A stretch of DNA of 64,000 nucleotides from Cytobacillus sp. IB215665 (lineage in GTDB: Bacteria; Bacillota; Bacilli; Bacillales; SM2101). Shown one piece after another: positions 45,362 through 55,199 of this stretch. The DNA lies in contig NZ_JAXBME010000007.1 of the NCBI RefSeq assembly GCF_033963835.1, forward strand, positions 1-64,000. Direction: 5' to 3'. The position numbers and the translations under genes were made by a program. The stretch's first letter is position 1. Every line of letters starts with the position of its first letter. The notes under the pieces were generated by a model, which saw only the letters and a program-made list of their open reading frames with translations, had not been told where the DNA came from and did not search any database.

Positions 45362-46969
45362 ATGAATCTGCTAAAATTTATCGATAAATTACCAATTCCG
45401 AGAGTATTACAACCAGTTCATGTGAAGGATGGGATAAAATATTATGAGGTAACAATGACAGAATTTCAACAGTCCCTCCATAGTTCTATGCCAAAAACAC
45501 GTGTGTGGGGATATGAACACACTTACCCTGGACCAGTGATCGAAGTGTCAAAGGGTGAGAGAATTAGAGTAAAATGGATTAATGATTTACCTTCTAAGCA
45601 TTTTTTGCCTATCGATAAAACCGTACATGGCGCAGGAAAAGATACTCCGGAAGTTCGAACAGTTGTCCACCTACATGGAGGAATAACCCCTGCAGATAGC
45701 GATGGTTACCCAGATGCTTGGTTTACAAATGGATTTAAACAAGTGGGGCCTTTCTTTGAACAAGAAGTGTATGAATATGAAAATCTACAAGATGCCACAA
45801 CGCTTTGGTACCATGATCATGCTATCGGTATAACGAGACTCAATATATACGCGGGATTAGCCGGCTACTATCTGATCCGTAGTAAACATGAGCAGTCATT
45901 AAACCTGCCAAAAGATAAATATGAAATACCGCTTTTGCTCCAAGACCGTACATTTAATAAAGACGGCTCTTTATATTATCCAAGTAAAGAAGCAGATGAC
46001 CCTACAAATATTTATCCCTCAATTGTTGCAAAATTCATGGGGGAAAATATTCTTGTCAATGGAAAAGTATGGCCATATTTAGAAGTTGAACCACGAAAAT
46101 ATCGCTTCCGACTTATCAACGGCTCGAACGCTCGTTATTATAAGATAAGACTTGACTCTAATCAACCTTTTTTTCAAATTGGTACTGATGGAGGGTTGTT
46201 AGAAAAGCCTGTAACTATAAAAAGCATTATCCTCGGCCCTGCTGAAAGAGCTGATGTCATTATCGACTTCTCTTCACAAAAGCACAACAAAATTGTCTTA
46301 ATAAATGACGCGAAAGATGAATTCCCAGAAGAGCCCGAAATTAATCGGTCAAATACGCGGTTTATAATGCAATTTCGTGTAACATTACCTTTATTAAGCA
46401 ATGACACTAGTACCATTCCACAAAAATTAACAAACATCAATTTTTATAAAGAGCAAGAAGCAATTAGAACAAGACATTTAGAGCTTATCGCCCAAGACGA
46501 CCGATATGGTCGCAGAATTCGGTTATTAGATTATAAAACTTGGGATGATCCAATCACAGAAAAGCCAGCATTAAACGATATTGAGATATGGAGCTTGAGT
46601 AACCCAACAACTGGAGGTCATCCGATTCACTTACACCTTGTGAAATTTCAAATATTAGATAAACAACTATTTGATGTTGAGCATTACGAGAAAACAAAAC
46701 AAATTAAATATATTAGTGAAAGAATGCCCCCAGCAGCTAATGATCACGGGTGGAAGGACGTTATTAACGTTTTCCACGGTGAGACCGCTCGCATTATTGC
46801 TAAATTTGCACCATACACGGGTAGATTCGTTTGGCACTGTCACATTTTAGAGCATGAGGATTATGAAATGATGAGGCCATTTGACGTAGTTATTAGAAAA
46901 GATAAAAGAAAAAGATGGAAAGAGATGATCTATAAGATTTTTAGGAAAGAACTTCATAACAGAGATTAG
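45362..46969 (+). CDS. cotA: CotA-type multicopper oxidase (spore-coat laccase)
   Basis: A 535-residue laccase without a signal peptide, as in Bacillus CotA. All copper motifs are visible: HLHGG and WYHDHA in the first domain, HPIHLHLV and WHCHILEHEDYEMM in the last, giving type 1, 2 and 3 sites, with Met as axial T1 ligand (MMRPF). CotA sits in the outer spore coat and makes a brown, UV-protective pigment in B. subtilis; bilirubin and phenols are in vitro substrates. AAAGGTG before the ATG supports the start. A mother-cell sigma-K promoter is expected but I cannot place one convincingly. Confidence 0.95.
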   Translation: MNLLKFIDKLPIPRVLQPVHVKDGIKYYEVTMTEFQQSLHSSMPKTRVWGYEHTYPGPVIEVSKGERIRVKWINDLPSKHFLPIDKTVHGAGKDTPEVRTVVHLHGGITPADSDGYPDAWFTNGFKQVGPFFEQEVYEYENLQDATTLWYHDHAIGITRLNIYAGLAGYYLIRSKHEQSLNLPKDKYEIPLLLQDRTFNKDGSLYYPSKEADDPTNIYPSIVAKFMGENILVNGKVWPYLEVEPRKYRFRLINGSNARYYKIRLDSNQPFFQIGTDGGLLEKPVTIKSIILGPAERADVIIDFSSQKHNKIVLINDAKDEFPEEPEINRSNTRFIMQFRVTLPLLSNDTSTIPQKLTNINFYKEQEAIRTRHLELIAQDDRYGRRIRLLDYKTWDDPITEKPALNDIEIWSLSNPTTGGHPIHLHLVKFQILDKQLFDVEHYEKTKQIKYISERMPPAANDHGWKDVINVFHGETARIIAKFAPYTGRFVWHCHILEHEDYEMMRPFDVVIRKDKRKRWKEMIYKIFRKELHNRD

Positions 46970-47153
46970 TACTTTATTTTTCGTATAATCATTTATTTTA
47001 CCCTCTTATTAGTTGTATGAAACTTATATTAATAGATTGATTATATTAATGCCATATTCAGCACCTCTAATATTGTTCGTTTATCACTTCAAGGCTTTGT
47101 CTATACTGTTTAAAAACTTAAAACATTTAAAAATGACAAGAGGTGTTGAACAT

Positions 47154-47387
47154 ATGGCTAGGATAAATATCGCTATCGACGTTAATGAAGGCATGGGTGA
47201 ATTAGAGACGCTAAAGCAAGAATTAAAAAAGCGTTTAAATAATGAGGATATTAACTATGTAACAATCGTTGAGGATGAACACGAACAATTAATTTTAAGT
47301 TTTTCACCAATGATGTATACTTCACAAATTGATCTGTTAGAAAGTTTTCAGAAAGAGGTTCTAGATCCGTTATTTAATAAGCGTTGA
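47154..47387 (+). CDS. hypothetical small cytosolic protein
   Basis: A 77-residue acidic protein (IDVNEGMGELETLKQELKKR, then VEDEHEQLILSFSP) with no membrane span and no family I recognise. The frame is open from 47013, but AGAGGTG eight bases before ATG 47154 is the only good ribosome site. It ends 10 bp before the stop of the convergent lipoprotein gene. Confidence 0.6.
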   Translation: MARINIAIDVNEGMGELETLKQELKKRLNNEDINYVTIVEDEHEQLILSFSPMMYTSQIDLLESFQKEVLDPLFNKR

Positions 47388-47397
47388 GGAGTCTTTT

Positions 47398-47841
47398 TTA
47401 TTGGCTTAACAATAACTCTTTTAAAAGTATGGCATGGTCTTCGTCAATTGTTCCAAGAGAACTTGCAGCCTCCTCAATAATAATAGCTGTTTGATTGAAT
47501 TCATCAAACCAAATATAATAGTCGGTTAACAATTCAGGCATATTTTCATCATAATTATAGAAAAAGGTAGCTTTCACATCTTCTTGTCTAGATATTTTAG
47601 TATCCACCTTTCTCTCCCATTTAATATTTTTAAAGACATTTCTTATTACTTGAATTAACTCATTGTTTGTAATCATCATAACTTCATCTTCATAGCCCCC
47701 ATTCGATGTTGGCCTTTGTACATCCACCCTTGTTAGAAGATTAATATTTAAATCATTATGCTCCCCTTTCGGAATTGAGTTTGTACAACTAAATAATAAA
47801 ACTAAGGTACAATAAATTGATAAGTTCATTATTTTTTTCAT
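47398..47841 (-). CDS. hypothetical lipoprotein
   Basis: A 147-residue protein with the leader MKKIMNLSIYCTLVLLFSC, whose lipobox is LLFSC, so the mature form is membrane-anchored. The outer domain (NELIQVIRNVFKNIKWERKV, then YYIWFDEFNQTAIII) is of a kind often seen in small Bacillus lipoproteins without known role. AAGGAG before the ATG sets the start. Confidence 0.72.
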   Translation of the reverse strand: MKKIMNLSIYCTLVLLFSCTNSIPKGEHNDLNINLLTRVDVQRPTSNGGYEDEVMMITNNELIQVIRNVFKNIKWERKVDTKISRQEDVKATFFYNYDENMPELLTDYYIWFDEFNQTAIIIEEAASSLGTIDEDHAILLKELLLSQ

Positions 47842-47928
47842 TGGTAATCAACTCCTTAACTATTGTTGAAATCTCTTATTCAAGTGCTAATATACTATTC
47901 ATCCTCAATATTTAATTTGTTATATAAC

Positions 47929-48132
47929 TCACCTACAATTGGAAAACATGTCAGGCTCTGTATGATAATATACACCCTCAACCTTTGTTAAACTAAACTT
48001 AAAAGTTACATCTTCCACCTCATATAAAGTAATCGCATACGTAAAACCATCTCTTTGTTCTTGGGTTTTCATCTGGAATTAATTGTATATACTGTATACT
48101 TTCTAAAAAAGCATCAATCATTTTTTTATCTA
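47929..48132 (-). pseudogene. frameshifted gene fragment ending at a MITE
   Basis: Leftward frames give AFLESIQYIQLIPDENPRTK, then after a one-base shift DGFTYAITLYEVEDVTFKFS, then GVYYHTEPDMFSNCR before a stop at 47929. It looks like the last third of a small lipoprotein-type protein. The coding similarity begins right where the MITE copy at 48133 starts, so the element probably cut off the front of the gene. The missing part is not found on the other side. Confidence 0.5.
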
Positions 48133-48292
48133 GGCTATTTTCGCAATGATTGTTGCTTTGTACTAAGAACTGAATACGTAAAAACCAAGTATTTGTGTCA
48201 TCTTTTCTCCTATAAAGTGAGGTCAATTGCATAACATTATTAATTGCTGTTCTAATTTAGTCTCAATAGCAACAAAGTTTACGAAAAGACCC
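48133..48292 (+). mobile_element. MITE-like element adjoining a gene fragment
   Basis: About 160 bp from GGCTATTTTCGCAATGATTG to CAAAGTTTACGAAAAGACCC. It has the family core TTGTGTCATCTTTTC. Target duplication is not recognisable. On its left it borders the fragment at 47929-48132 and on its right the promoter area of the AraC gene. Confidence 0.7.
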
Positions 48293-48377
48293 TTGAATTA
48301 AAACACAAAAACAACATCCCCATAAATTCCAAGCATGCTATAATTATACTATTCATTTTTTAACGAGGAGAACATTT

Positions 48378-49205
48378 ATGGAAACAAATCTGATAATTGA
48401 ACATAAAAATGGTCTGTTGTTAAATAGGACAACTAAGTTAGGAGAAAGAAGCTGGCGGAATGATCCTGTTTACAAATTCATTTACTCAATAAATGGAGAG
48501 AGTCATTATCAAATGAAACAAACAGATGTTACACTACATCAAAATAGTTTTCTATTAATTAATCCAATGGAAGATCATAAACAATTATCTATAGATAAAG
48601 AAAAATTGCTAATTGAATTAGATGTTAAAGAACTTCAAGCTGCATCTGAGTCAATATTACAATATGGTGGGAATGATATTTACTTTGCACAAATGCCCCA
48701 CTACAATCCGCAACTGACAAAGTGGGTACAGTTTGTGAAAGATTTCGTGAGCCTTGAAAATGATAGCCTAGATTCATTACAGAGTTTTATAGATCATAGT
48801 ATATCACAGCTCACAATAATGCTGATGAAATATTCCATTAATAGCCACTCACCGAATTGGCCTAGTCAACTATTTGAATCTCCGAATGAACAAATCCAAA
48901 AGACGATTAAGGCCATGAAGGAAAGCTATAACCATAAATGGACGTTAGATGATATGGCATCTATCGCCCATCTAAGTAAATACCAATTGTCTCATATTTT
49001 CAAAGAAAAAATCGGCATATCGCCTTATTCATGGCTTCAATTATATCGCTTATATAAAAGTCAACATTTACTCGTTCATTCTAAAAAAACAATTATAGAA
49101 ATCGCATTAGCTTGTGGTTTTTCATCAATTCACACTTATAATCAATTATTTAAAAAAGTGTACAATATTACCCCAACTATGTTTAGAAAAAAGTATGCGC
49201 GATAG
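48378..49205 (+). CDS. AraC-family transcriptional regulator
   Basis: A 275-residue regulator. The N-terminal 150 residues form a cupin-like ligand domain (SFLLINPMEDHKQLS). The C-terminal 100 residues hold two HTHs: WTLDDMASIAHLSKYQLSHIF and KTIIEIALACGFSSIHTYNQLF, ending with the signature FKKVYNITPTMFRK. GAGGAG before the ATG is a good ribosome site and TATAAT at about 48338 a likely -10. Its end overlaps the convergent MFS transporter gene by 60 bp; the pair may be regulator and target. Confidence 0.92.
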   Translation: METNLIIEHKNGLLLNRTTKLGERSWRNDPVYKFIYSINGESHYQMKQTDVTLHQNSFLLINPMEDHKQLSIDKEKLLIELDVKELQAASESILQYGGNDIYFAQMPHYNPQLTKWVQFVKDFVSLENDSLDSLQSFIDHSISQLTIMLMKYSINSHSPNWPSQLFESPNEQIQKTIKAMKESYNHKWTLDDMASIAHLSKYQLSHIFKEKIGISPYSWLQLYRLYKSQHLLVHSKKTIIEIALACGFSSIHTYNQLFKKVYNITPTMFRKKYAR

Positions 49206-50381
49206 AGAATATAATGAAGTCAATATGATTATCAATCCTGATAGAAAAAAGATTGTTTGCATGTTAATGAATAACGTTAAAATTCCGAATAAGCTTAACG
49301 ATAGAACATTTGCTAAATATAATAGTACAGCATTGAAGCTAAAACCCCTTCCGTGCATGTGTTCTGGAACTAACTTTTGAATGAGAAATACTCGAGAAAG
49401 GCCAGACATTGGCATACCAATCCCAATAATGATAATAGCAATAAATATCGTATATAATTGTGTAGTCCATGTTAATATCACAATACCTATTCCCCATACA
49501 AGTGACCCACATAAATACGTTTTCAAATTCATTTGTTTAAAGATAAGAGGAATAAGTAAATTAACACTTACGACTACTAACCCAAAAATCCCTTGCAGCA
49601 TAGAATAGATCGTCTCACTCTTATCACTGAGTTCAACTATCATTAACAGTATTCCTACATCCCAAACCCACGTATTAAAAAAAACAACGATAAAAGTAAT
49701 AGTGAACAAATTTCTCACTTGTACATTTTTCTGTACCCACATAAAAAACTCTTTAATTGATCCATATGCTGTAAACAAACTTTTCTTAATAACTATTGAT
49801 TTTTCTTCATTTATTCGCATTTTGTAAATGAAGAAGGCACTAATGAGATATGAAAACACATCAAATGTAAAAAAGTGTATTACACCAACCGTATTTATTA
49901 ATAAGATAGCTATAAACGGGCCTAATACCGAAATTCCTCTAGACACTGTATCAATCAAGCTGTTTGCAACTGTTCTCTCGTCAATTGATGTAATCGCCGG
50001 GAGCATCGCTCGATGACACGGATTAAAAAAACAGCCGAAACTTTGGATGATAAACGCGAAAACAAGTAATACAGGGTATGTTAATAAATTCATATATTCT
50101 ATAATAACTAAGGATAAAATAATCGGTGCTCTTAACATGTCAATTATAATTAATAGCTTCTTTTTATTTACCTGGTCAGCTACCACTCCGCCAATTAAAC
50201 CGAATAAAACGTATGGAATTGTCTCTGCAATGACCATACCTGTAGTATGAAGAGCAGAACCTGTCATTTCTATTGTCAAAAATAAAAATGCCCATCCAGT
50301 TAACCGATCTCCTAATTGTGATACAGCTCCCCCTAAAAAGAAGCGAAGGAAATTACGATTTTGAAATATTTTTTTATACAT
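49146..50381 (-). CDS. MFS transporter (MFS_3/enterobactin-exporter-like)
   Basis: A 411-residue protein with about twelve membrane spans and the N-terminal pattern NFLRFFLGGAVSQLGDRL, then IGGVVADQVNKKKLLI (motif A), typical of MFS_3 drug or siderophore exporters. GAGGTGATGATC before ATG 50381 sets the start; the frame itself opens at 50417. The stop lies inside the 3' end of the convergent AraC gene, a 60-bp tail-to-tail overlap, so no terminator fits between them. Confidence 0.88.
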   Translation of the reverse strand: MYKKIFQNRNFLRFFLGGAVSQLGDRLTGWAFLFLTIEMTGSALHTTGMVIAETIPYVLFGLIGGVVADQVNKKKLLIIIDMLRAPIILSLVIIEYMNLLTYPVLLVFAFIIQSFGCFFNPCHRAMLPAITSIDERTVANSLIDTVSRGISVLGPFIAILLINTVGVIHFFTFDVFSYLISAFFIYKMRINEEKSIVIKKSLFTAYGSIKEFFMWVQKNVQVRNLFTITFIVVFFNTWVWDVGILLMIVELSDKSETIYSMLQGIFGLVVVSVNLLIPLIFKQMNLKTYLCGSLVWGIGIVILTWTTQLYTIFIAIIIIGIGMPMSGLSRVFLIQKLVPEHMHGRGFSFNAVLLYLANVLSLSLFGILTLFINMQTIFFLSGLIIILTSLYSLSRILFSKHSWGNIVHFFK

Positions 50382-50737
50382 GATCATCACCTCAATATTT
50401 ATGATAGCAATCACCATGTTTTATTCCTTCATAAATATTGCTGTATATTTCCACAATATTTATATATATTTAGTGATAACTGAAAATATATGAGTTAACG
50501 AATAGTTAGCTACCCTTTACTTAACCAATAATATGACAAGAATGTTAACCCCTTCTACAACATATGCATTATTCCCTTTTACATATATGTAAGTTCTGAG
50601 TCAATACAAACTTAACACAGGCAGTTAGCAACCTGATTAACAAAGTTCGTCTAATCGTAACATTAAGGCTAAATTTTGCATTCACTATAGAGTGTAGAAA
50701 ATGTGTTATTTTATTAAGCAAACGGGGAGTGAATTAA
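50382..50737. other. intergenic promoter region
   Basis: AT-rich DNA between divergent genes, with a short palindrome ACATATATGT at about 50581-50590 and no coding frame. Confidence 0.4.
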
Positions 50738-51043
50738 TTGGGGGATATTAATGCACCTGAATATAAAAATTCAAAAGCACTCTTTGACTTTATCGTTTCA
50801 GTAAAAAAAGCAGAATCAATGTTCATTGAAACAAATGTTACACTCAATAAAGAAGGCCAACTTTTACTCGACTATAATTCTTTTAAACAAATGTATTCAC
50901 TAAACTATGCCATTATAAAACACCTAAAATCAAAGGAATGGAAAGTAAATGGGAAAGAAGTTTTTATGTATACAGATGAAAGAAAAAAGAGAACCATACT
51001 TACTCCTTACGATATCATGCCTTATGTAGAAAGCAAAAATTAG
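50738..51043 (+). CDS. hypothetical cytosolic protein
   Basis: A 101-residue charged protein (MFIETNVTLNKEGQLLLDYN, then KVNGKEVFMYTDERKKR) with no span, signal or family that I recognise. It uses TTG preceded by GGGGAGTG. A clear terminator follows, so it is transcribed alone. Confidence 0.62.
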   Translation: MGDINAPEYKNSKALFDFIVSVKKAESMFIETNVTLNKEGQLLLDYNSFKQMYSLNYAIIKHLKSKEWKVNGKEVFMYTDERKKRTILTPYDIMPYVESKN

Positions 51044-51077
51044 GTCAATGTATCGATCTGAATAAAATTGATCTTCT

Positions 51078-51110
51078 AGTGAGGTTAGATTGAAAATAGT
51101 CTACCTCACT
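51078..51110 (+). terminator. intrinsic terminator
   Basis: AGTGAGGT pairs with ACCTCACT, extended by imperfect TAGA/TCTA pairing, and is followed by TTTTATA. It closes the small gene ending at 51043. Confidence 0.75.
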
Positions 51111-51219
51111 TTTATATGACATTTTTAGATTTTTCTATAAAGGTTTATATCCGCTATATTTTCGTTTTTATGTATATCTATTTGTCTTCAATTGTAATAT
51201 GATAGCATTAGGTGATTAT

Positions 51220-52029
51220 ATGTTTACAATAATTTCTATTATTATTTTTTTTACTATTGTTATACACAGTGTTGAAACTTTATCTTATAGCATTCGTTTA
51301 GGAGGGGTTCGACTTAGAAAGCTTGCAGTTTCATTATCGTTAACAGGCGTTGTTTTACTAGTTGCAAGGACATCGAATATGTTTCATGTAGTTTTACTCG
51401 GTGGAATCATTGATCAAGCTAAAGTGAATACAAGTATTGATATCATACCTATTTTACGATTAGTACTTTTAAGTGCAACCATTGGAACATTTATTGCGAT
51501 TTTGCTATTTCCTACTATGACAAGGTTATCAGTTAAGATCATAAAACGTTTTGAAATAGAGGGGTCTGTTATCAGGCTTTTTAGTACGACAAATATTCAA
51601 AAACTAAAACATACAGATAAATACGTAAAATACCCTAGATTTCAAATGTTACATAGACTCCGGATTGGCGGAATACCGAAAAGAATATTACTTACTAATA
51701 TGATAGTAACTGCTATTTATACTTCAGGGGTTCTCGCATCGTTATATGCTTCTTTACTAAATGATGAAACATCAACAGCTTCGTTAATGACTACAGGGGT
51801 TATAAATGGCTTTGCCACTATTTTACTTACTATCTTTTTAGATCCTCAAGTTGCATTGTTAACAGAAAAATCAATGCTTCATCCTAAAGGTGCTGATAAG
51901 ATGGCTGAAACATATGGCTGGTTAATGATATCAAGGCTTTTTGGCACAATATTAGCGCAATTATTTTTAATTCCATCTGCGTATATGATTGTATGGATAA
52001 CTAAATTAACTAATCTATTAATATATTAA
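51220..52029 (+). CDS. amj: Amj-type lipid II flippase (alternate to MurJ)
   Basis: A 269-residue polytopic membrane protein. The opening HSVETLSYSIRLGGVRLRKL followed by VLLVARTSNMFHVVLLGGIID is the conserved start of the Amj (YdaH) family, shown in B. subtilis to flip lipid II when MurJ is missing and to be induced by envelope stress. At least six spans are visible. AGGTG five bases before ATG 51220 is preferred over the ATG at 51199. It stands alone before a strong bidirectional terminator. Confidence 0.85.
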   Translation: MFTIISIIIFFTIVIHSVETLSYSIRLGGVRLRKLAVSLSLTGVVLLVARTSNMFHVVLLGGIIDQAKVNTSIDIIPILRLVLLSATIGTFIAILLFPTMTRLSVKIIKRFEIEGSVIRLFSTTNIQKLKHTDKYVKYPRFQMLHRLRIGGIPKRILLTNMIVTAIYTSGVLASLYASLLNDETSTASLMTTGVINGFATILLTIFLDPQVALLTEKSMLHPKGADKMAETYGWLMISRLFGTILAQLFLIPSAYMIVWITKLTNLLIY

Positions 52030-52093
52030 TGTTAACTTGGACAGTAATTTATACAGCTGGTAAGATGATTTACATTACTTGAGAAAGAAACAA

Positions 52094-52137
52094 AAGGGTC
52101 AAGCTCCACTGTGTTTTAGTGGGGCTGACCCTCTTTT
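52094..52137. terminator. bidirectional terminator between amj and glnS
   Basis: GGGTCAAGCTCCACT pairs with AGTGGGGCTGACCC, a 14-15 bp stem with A-run before and TCTTTT after, between two convergent genes. Confidence 0.85.
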
Positions 52138-52146
52138 GAAAAACTC

Positions 52147-53808
52147 TTACAATCTAAATGAGCTTTTTAATGAAACAATTAAGTTAAAAACAGTCTGTTC
52201 ATCAGAAGTATGCTTAGGATCTACATTAAAATATCCGTGTCTAAAAAACTGAAATTTATCTTGTGGTTTTACATTTTTCATATTAGGTTCAATAAACCCA
52301 TTTAAAATTTGCAAAGAATTAGGATTTACACGATCAATAAATGTTTTTTCTTCCTGATTTTCTTCTTCTTGCTCGTCCTCATCTAAAATCAAAGGCTCAT
52401 ACAAGCGGAATTCTGCAGGAATCGCTTCGTTTGCATCAACCCAATGAATGGTTCCTTTCACTTTACGTCCAGTAAAACCTGAGCCACTTTTCGTTTCAGG
52501 ATCATACGTACAATGTATTTCAACAACATTACCGTCATCATCCTTGATTACCTCTTCACACTTTATGAAATAAGCATGCTTCAATCGCACTTCATTACCA
52601 GGGAATAGTCGGAAATATTTTTTTGGTGGATTTTCCATGAAATCCTCTTGTTCAATGTATATCTCTCGTGAAAATGGAATTTGTCTTGAGCCCATCTCAG
52701 GATTTTCAGGATTAATTTCAGCATCTAACATCTCTACTTGTCCTTCAGGATAATTGGTAATGACAACCTTCAATGGACGAAGTACCCCCATCGTACGTGG
52801 TGAAGTTAACTTTAAATCTGCTCTAATAAAATGTTCAAGCATTCTTGAATCTACTTCACCTGTTCCTTTAGTTACACCTAATTCACGAATAAAAGCACGG
52901 ATAGATTCAGGTGTATACCCTCTTCTTCGCAATGCAGAAATAGTTGGTAAACGTGGGTCATCCCACCCATCAACATATCCTTCTTCAACTAATTGTTTTA
53001 GTTTCCGCTTACTCATTACAGTATTCGTTAAGTTCAGACGCCCAAACTCAATTTGCTGTGGTTTGCTGTCCATTTCACTTTCTTCAACGACCCAATTATA
53101 TAAAGGCCTTTGATCTTCAAATTCTAATGAGCAAAGTGAGTGAGTTACATCTTCTATCGCATCTTCTATTGGATGTGCAAAACTATATACAGGATAAATA
53201 CACCACTTATCTCCAGTATTATGGTGTGTCGTATGTGAGATACGATAAAGAACTGGATCTCTTAAATTTATATTAGGAGAACTCATATCGATCTTGGCTC
53301 TTAACACGCGTTCTCCATTAGCAAATTCACCATCACGCATGCGTTTGAACAAATCAAGATTTTCTTCCACAGATCGGTTCCGATATGGACTATCTTTACC
53401 TGGTTCAGTTAAAGTGCCACGGTATTCACGGATTTCATCTGGAGAAAGGTCATCTACATATGCCTTGCCTTTGTTAATTAATAAAATAGCACGGTTATAC
53501 ATTTCTTCAAAATAATCTGAAGCAAAAAATAACCCATCCCAATCAAAACCAAGCCATTCTATATCTTGTTTTATTGAATTTACAAATTCAATATCTTCCT
53601 TCAATGGGTTTGTATCATCAAAGCGCAAATTTGTTTTCCCATTAAATTCATCAGCTAAATCAAAATTCGTAATAATAGCTAAAGCATGACCTATATGTAA
53701 GTAACCATTTGGCTCTGGTGGAAAACGAGTAGTGACATGATCACGCTTTCCAGTTTCTAAATCCTTCTTTATCATTGGTCTAATAAAATTAGATGAGTTA
53801 TTGTCCAC
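52147..53808 (-). CDS. glnS: glutaminyl-tRNA synthetase
   Basis: A 553-residue class I synthetase close in length to the E. coli enzyme. [13 protein letters not shown] is the HIGH motif, VMSKRKL the KMSKS motif, and the tail [10 protein letters not shown] is the GlnRS anticodon barrel ending (FERxGYFxxD). It charges tRNA-Gln directly with Gln. Most Bacilli instead use non-discriminating GluRS plus GatCAB, so a free-standing GlnRS is unusual and probably of outside origin. GTG start with AGAGG. No T-box or other leader was found upstream. Confidence 0.96.
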   Translation of the reverse strand: MDNNSSNFIRPMIKKDLETGKRDHVTTRFPPEPNGYLHIGHALAIITNFDLADEFNGKTNLRFDDTNPLKEDIEFVNSIKQDIEWLGFDWDGLFFASDYFEEMYNRAILLINKGKAYVDDLSPDEIREYRGTLTEPGKDSPYRNRSVEENLDLFKRMRDGEFANGERVLRAKIDMSSPNINLRDPVLYRISHTTHHNTGDKWCIYPVYSFAHPIEDAIEDVTHSLCSLEFEDQRPLYNWVVEESEMDSKPQQIEFGRLNLTNTVMSKRKLKQLVEEGYVDGWDDPRLPTISALRRRGYTPESIRAFIRELGVTKGTGEVDSRMLEHFIRADLKLTSPRTMGVLRPLKVVITNYPEGQVEMLDAEINPENPEMGSRQIPFSREIYIEQEDFMENPPKKYFRLFPGNEVRLKHAYFIKCEEVIKDDDGNVVEIHCTYDPETKSGSGFTGRKVKGTIHWVDANEAIPAEFRLYEPLILDEDEQEEENQEEKTFIDRVNPNSLQILNGFIEPNMKNVKPQDKFQFFRHGYFNVDPKHTSDEQTVFNLIVSLKSSFRL

Positions 53809-54270
53809 AATTTTTCAACCTCTCGTATGAAATAAATATTTATGTACCATTTTAGATTTATTAATATTTATATCATATATATTTATATTTTGCCAATAAG
53901 CTTTTGTACAAGAATTATTACAACCTTTCAAGAAAGAAAGGTTGTCTCACTATAATAATACATGTGAGCCGTTTAGCTTATTTGGAAAATACAAAAGCTA
54001 AACTTAAAAGACTGTTTTCTCATTAATTTGTTTTCTAAAATTAAGTAATAAACAAGTACACAACTATCGTTGGCGATTTATTTTGATTGTAAAAATTTTC
54101 AAATCCCTTTTTACTATACTAGTTTAGTGACAATAAACCATCTAAAACAGCCTAATAAAAAGAGCCTGAAGCTTAAGCTCAATTTAGTGTAATAAAATCT
54201 TTTTACACTTATTGCGAAGCTTAACGACAGACTCTGTTCATGTATATAATTTATTAGCAATGATACTATA
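53809..54270. other. intergenic region upstream of glnS
   Basis: Hairpins: ACAACCTTT/AAAGGTTGT at 53930-53956, GAGC/GCTC near 54160-54180, GTGTAA/TTACAC near 54188-54209. None has a good T-run. I looked for a T-box GGTGG sequence ahead of glnS and did not find one. Confidence 0.4.
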
Positions 54271-55011
54271 TTACAACATTTGATCTGTTGGACGAACGAT
54301 GATTTCATTTACATCAACATGATCAGGCTGTTGAACTGCATACGCAATCGCATTTGCAATGTCTTTTCCTTGTAATGTCTTTAAATCAACATATCTTTCT
54401 TGGAAATTACGGATAACATCCTCATCTGTAATTGTATGAGTGAGTTCTGTTGCAACTGCTCCAGGACAAATAATTGTTGTACGAATATTTTGTCCAGATT
54501 TCATTTCTTGTCGCAGCCCTTCGGTAATAGCTCTTACAGCATATTTTGTACCACTATAAACAGAGCTTCCAGGCCCAACTCGATGCCCTGCTACAGAAGA
54601 AATATTGATGATGTGCCCTGATTTTTGTTCTTCCATATACGGTAGAACCGCTCCGATCCCATAAAGTACTCCTTTTATATTCACATCAATCATTTTATCC
54701 CATTCATCCACTTTTCTTTTGTTCAAAAATGACAACGGCATAATCCCTGCATTGTTTACTAGTACGTCTATTTTACCAAAAACATTGATCGTTTCTTTCG
54801 CTAAAGTTTCCATTTCCTCAAACGATGTTACATCTGTCACATGATATGAAGCGTGACCACCAATTTCCTTAACTTGTGCTTGTAAATCCTTTAATCTTTC
54901 CTCTCGTCTTGCAGCTAACATCACTTGATATCCTTGCTCTGCTAACTTTAAAGCTGTTGCCTGACCAATACCACTACTCGCTCCTGTTATGATTGCCACT
55001 TTGTTTGTCAT
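54271..55011 (-). CDS. short-chain dehydrogenase, NADP-dependent type
   Basis: A 246-residue SDR with TGASSGIG, basic AARREERL after strand 2 (NADP(H) preference), NNAG, ISSVAG and YSGTKYA. The overall sequence resembles the YdfG/serine-3-dehydrogenase group of broad specificity. AAAGGAG before the ATG. It is divergent from a TetR regulator 188 bp away, with elaborate inverted repeats between, so its expression is probably TetR-controlled by a small molecule that it may transform. Confidence 0.92.
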   Translation of the reverse strand: MTNKVAIITGASSGIGQATALKLAEQGYQVMLAARREERLKDLQAQVKEIGGHASYHVTDVTSFEEMETLAKETINVFGKIDVLVNNAGIMPLSFLNKRKVDEWDKMIDVNIKGVLYGIGAVLPYMEEQKSGHIINISSVAGHRVGPGSSVYSGTKYAVRAITEGLRQEMKSGQNIRTTIICPGAVATELTHTITDEDVIRNFQERYVDLKTLQGKDIANAIAYAVQQPDHVDVNEIIVRPTDQML

Positions 55012-55052
55012 AGTAAAACAACTCCTTTAATATTTTAACTTTTATACTAATA

Positions 55053-55127
55053 ATGTTTTTTTAGTCTAAAATGTATTACATATGTAAATATAACACTATT
55101 ATTAAACATTGTAAACTAAAAAAACAT
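55053..55127. promoter_or_regulatory. operator region of the TetR/SDR pair: nested inverted repeats
   Basis: ATGTTTTTTTAGT (55053-55065) and its exact complement ACTAAAAAAACAT (55115-55127) are 13-bp arms 49 bp apart. Between them TTACATATGTAA (55076-55087) is a perfect 12-bp palindrome. GTCTAAA also repeats at 55064 and about 55133. This is much more symmetry than a plain promoter region and fits repressor sites over both divergent promoters. Confidence 0.6.
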
Positions 55128-55199
55128 ATTCTGTCTAAAGTGTTTATTACAGGGCTATATTAGTATATGTTATAATTAAGTTGTTAAGGGGGATTTTCT

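Noticed and set aside
53809-54270. T-box leader before glnS
   Set aside because: I looked for the conserved AGGGTGG sequence with a following terminator and found neither.
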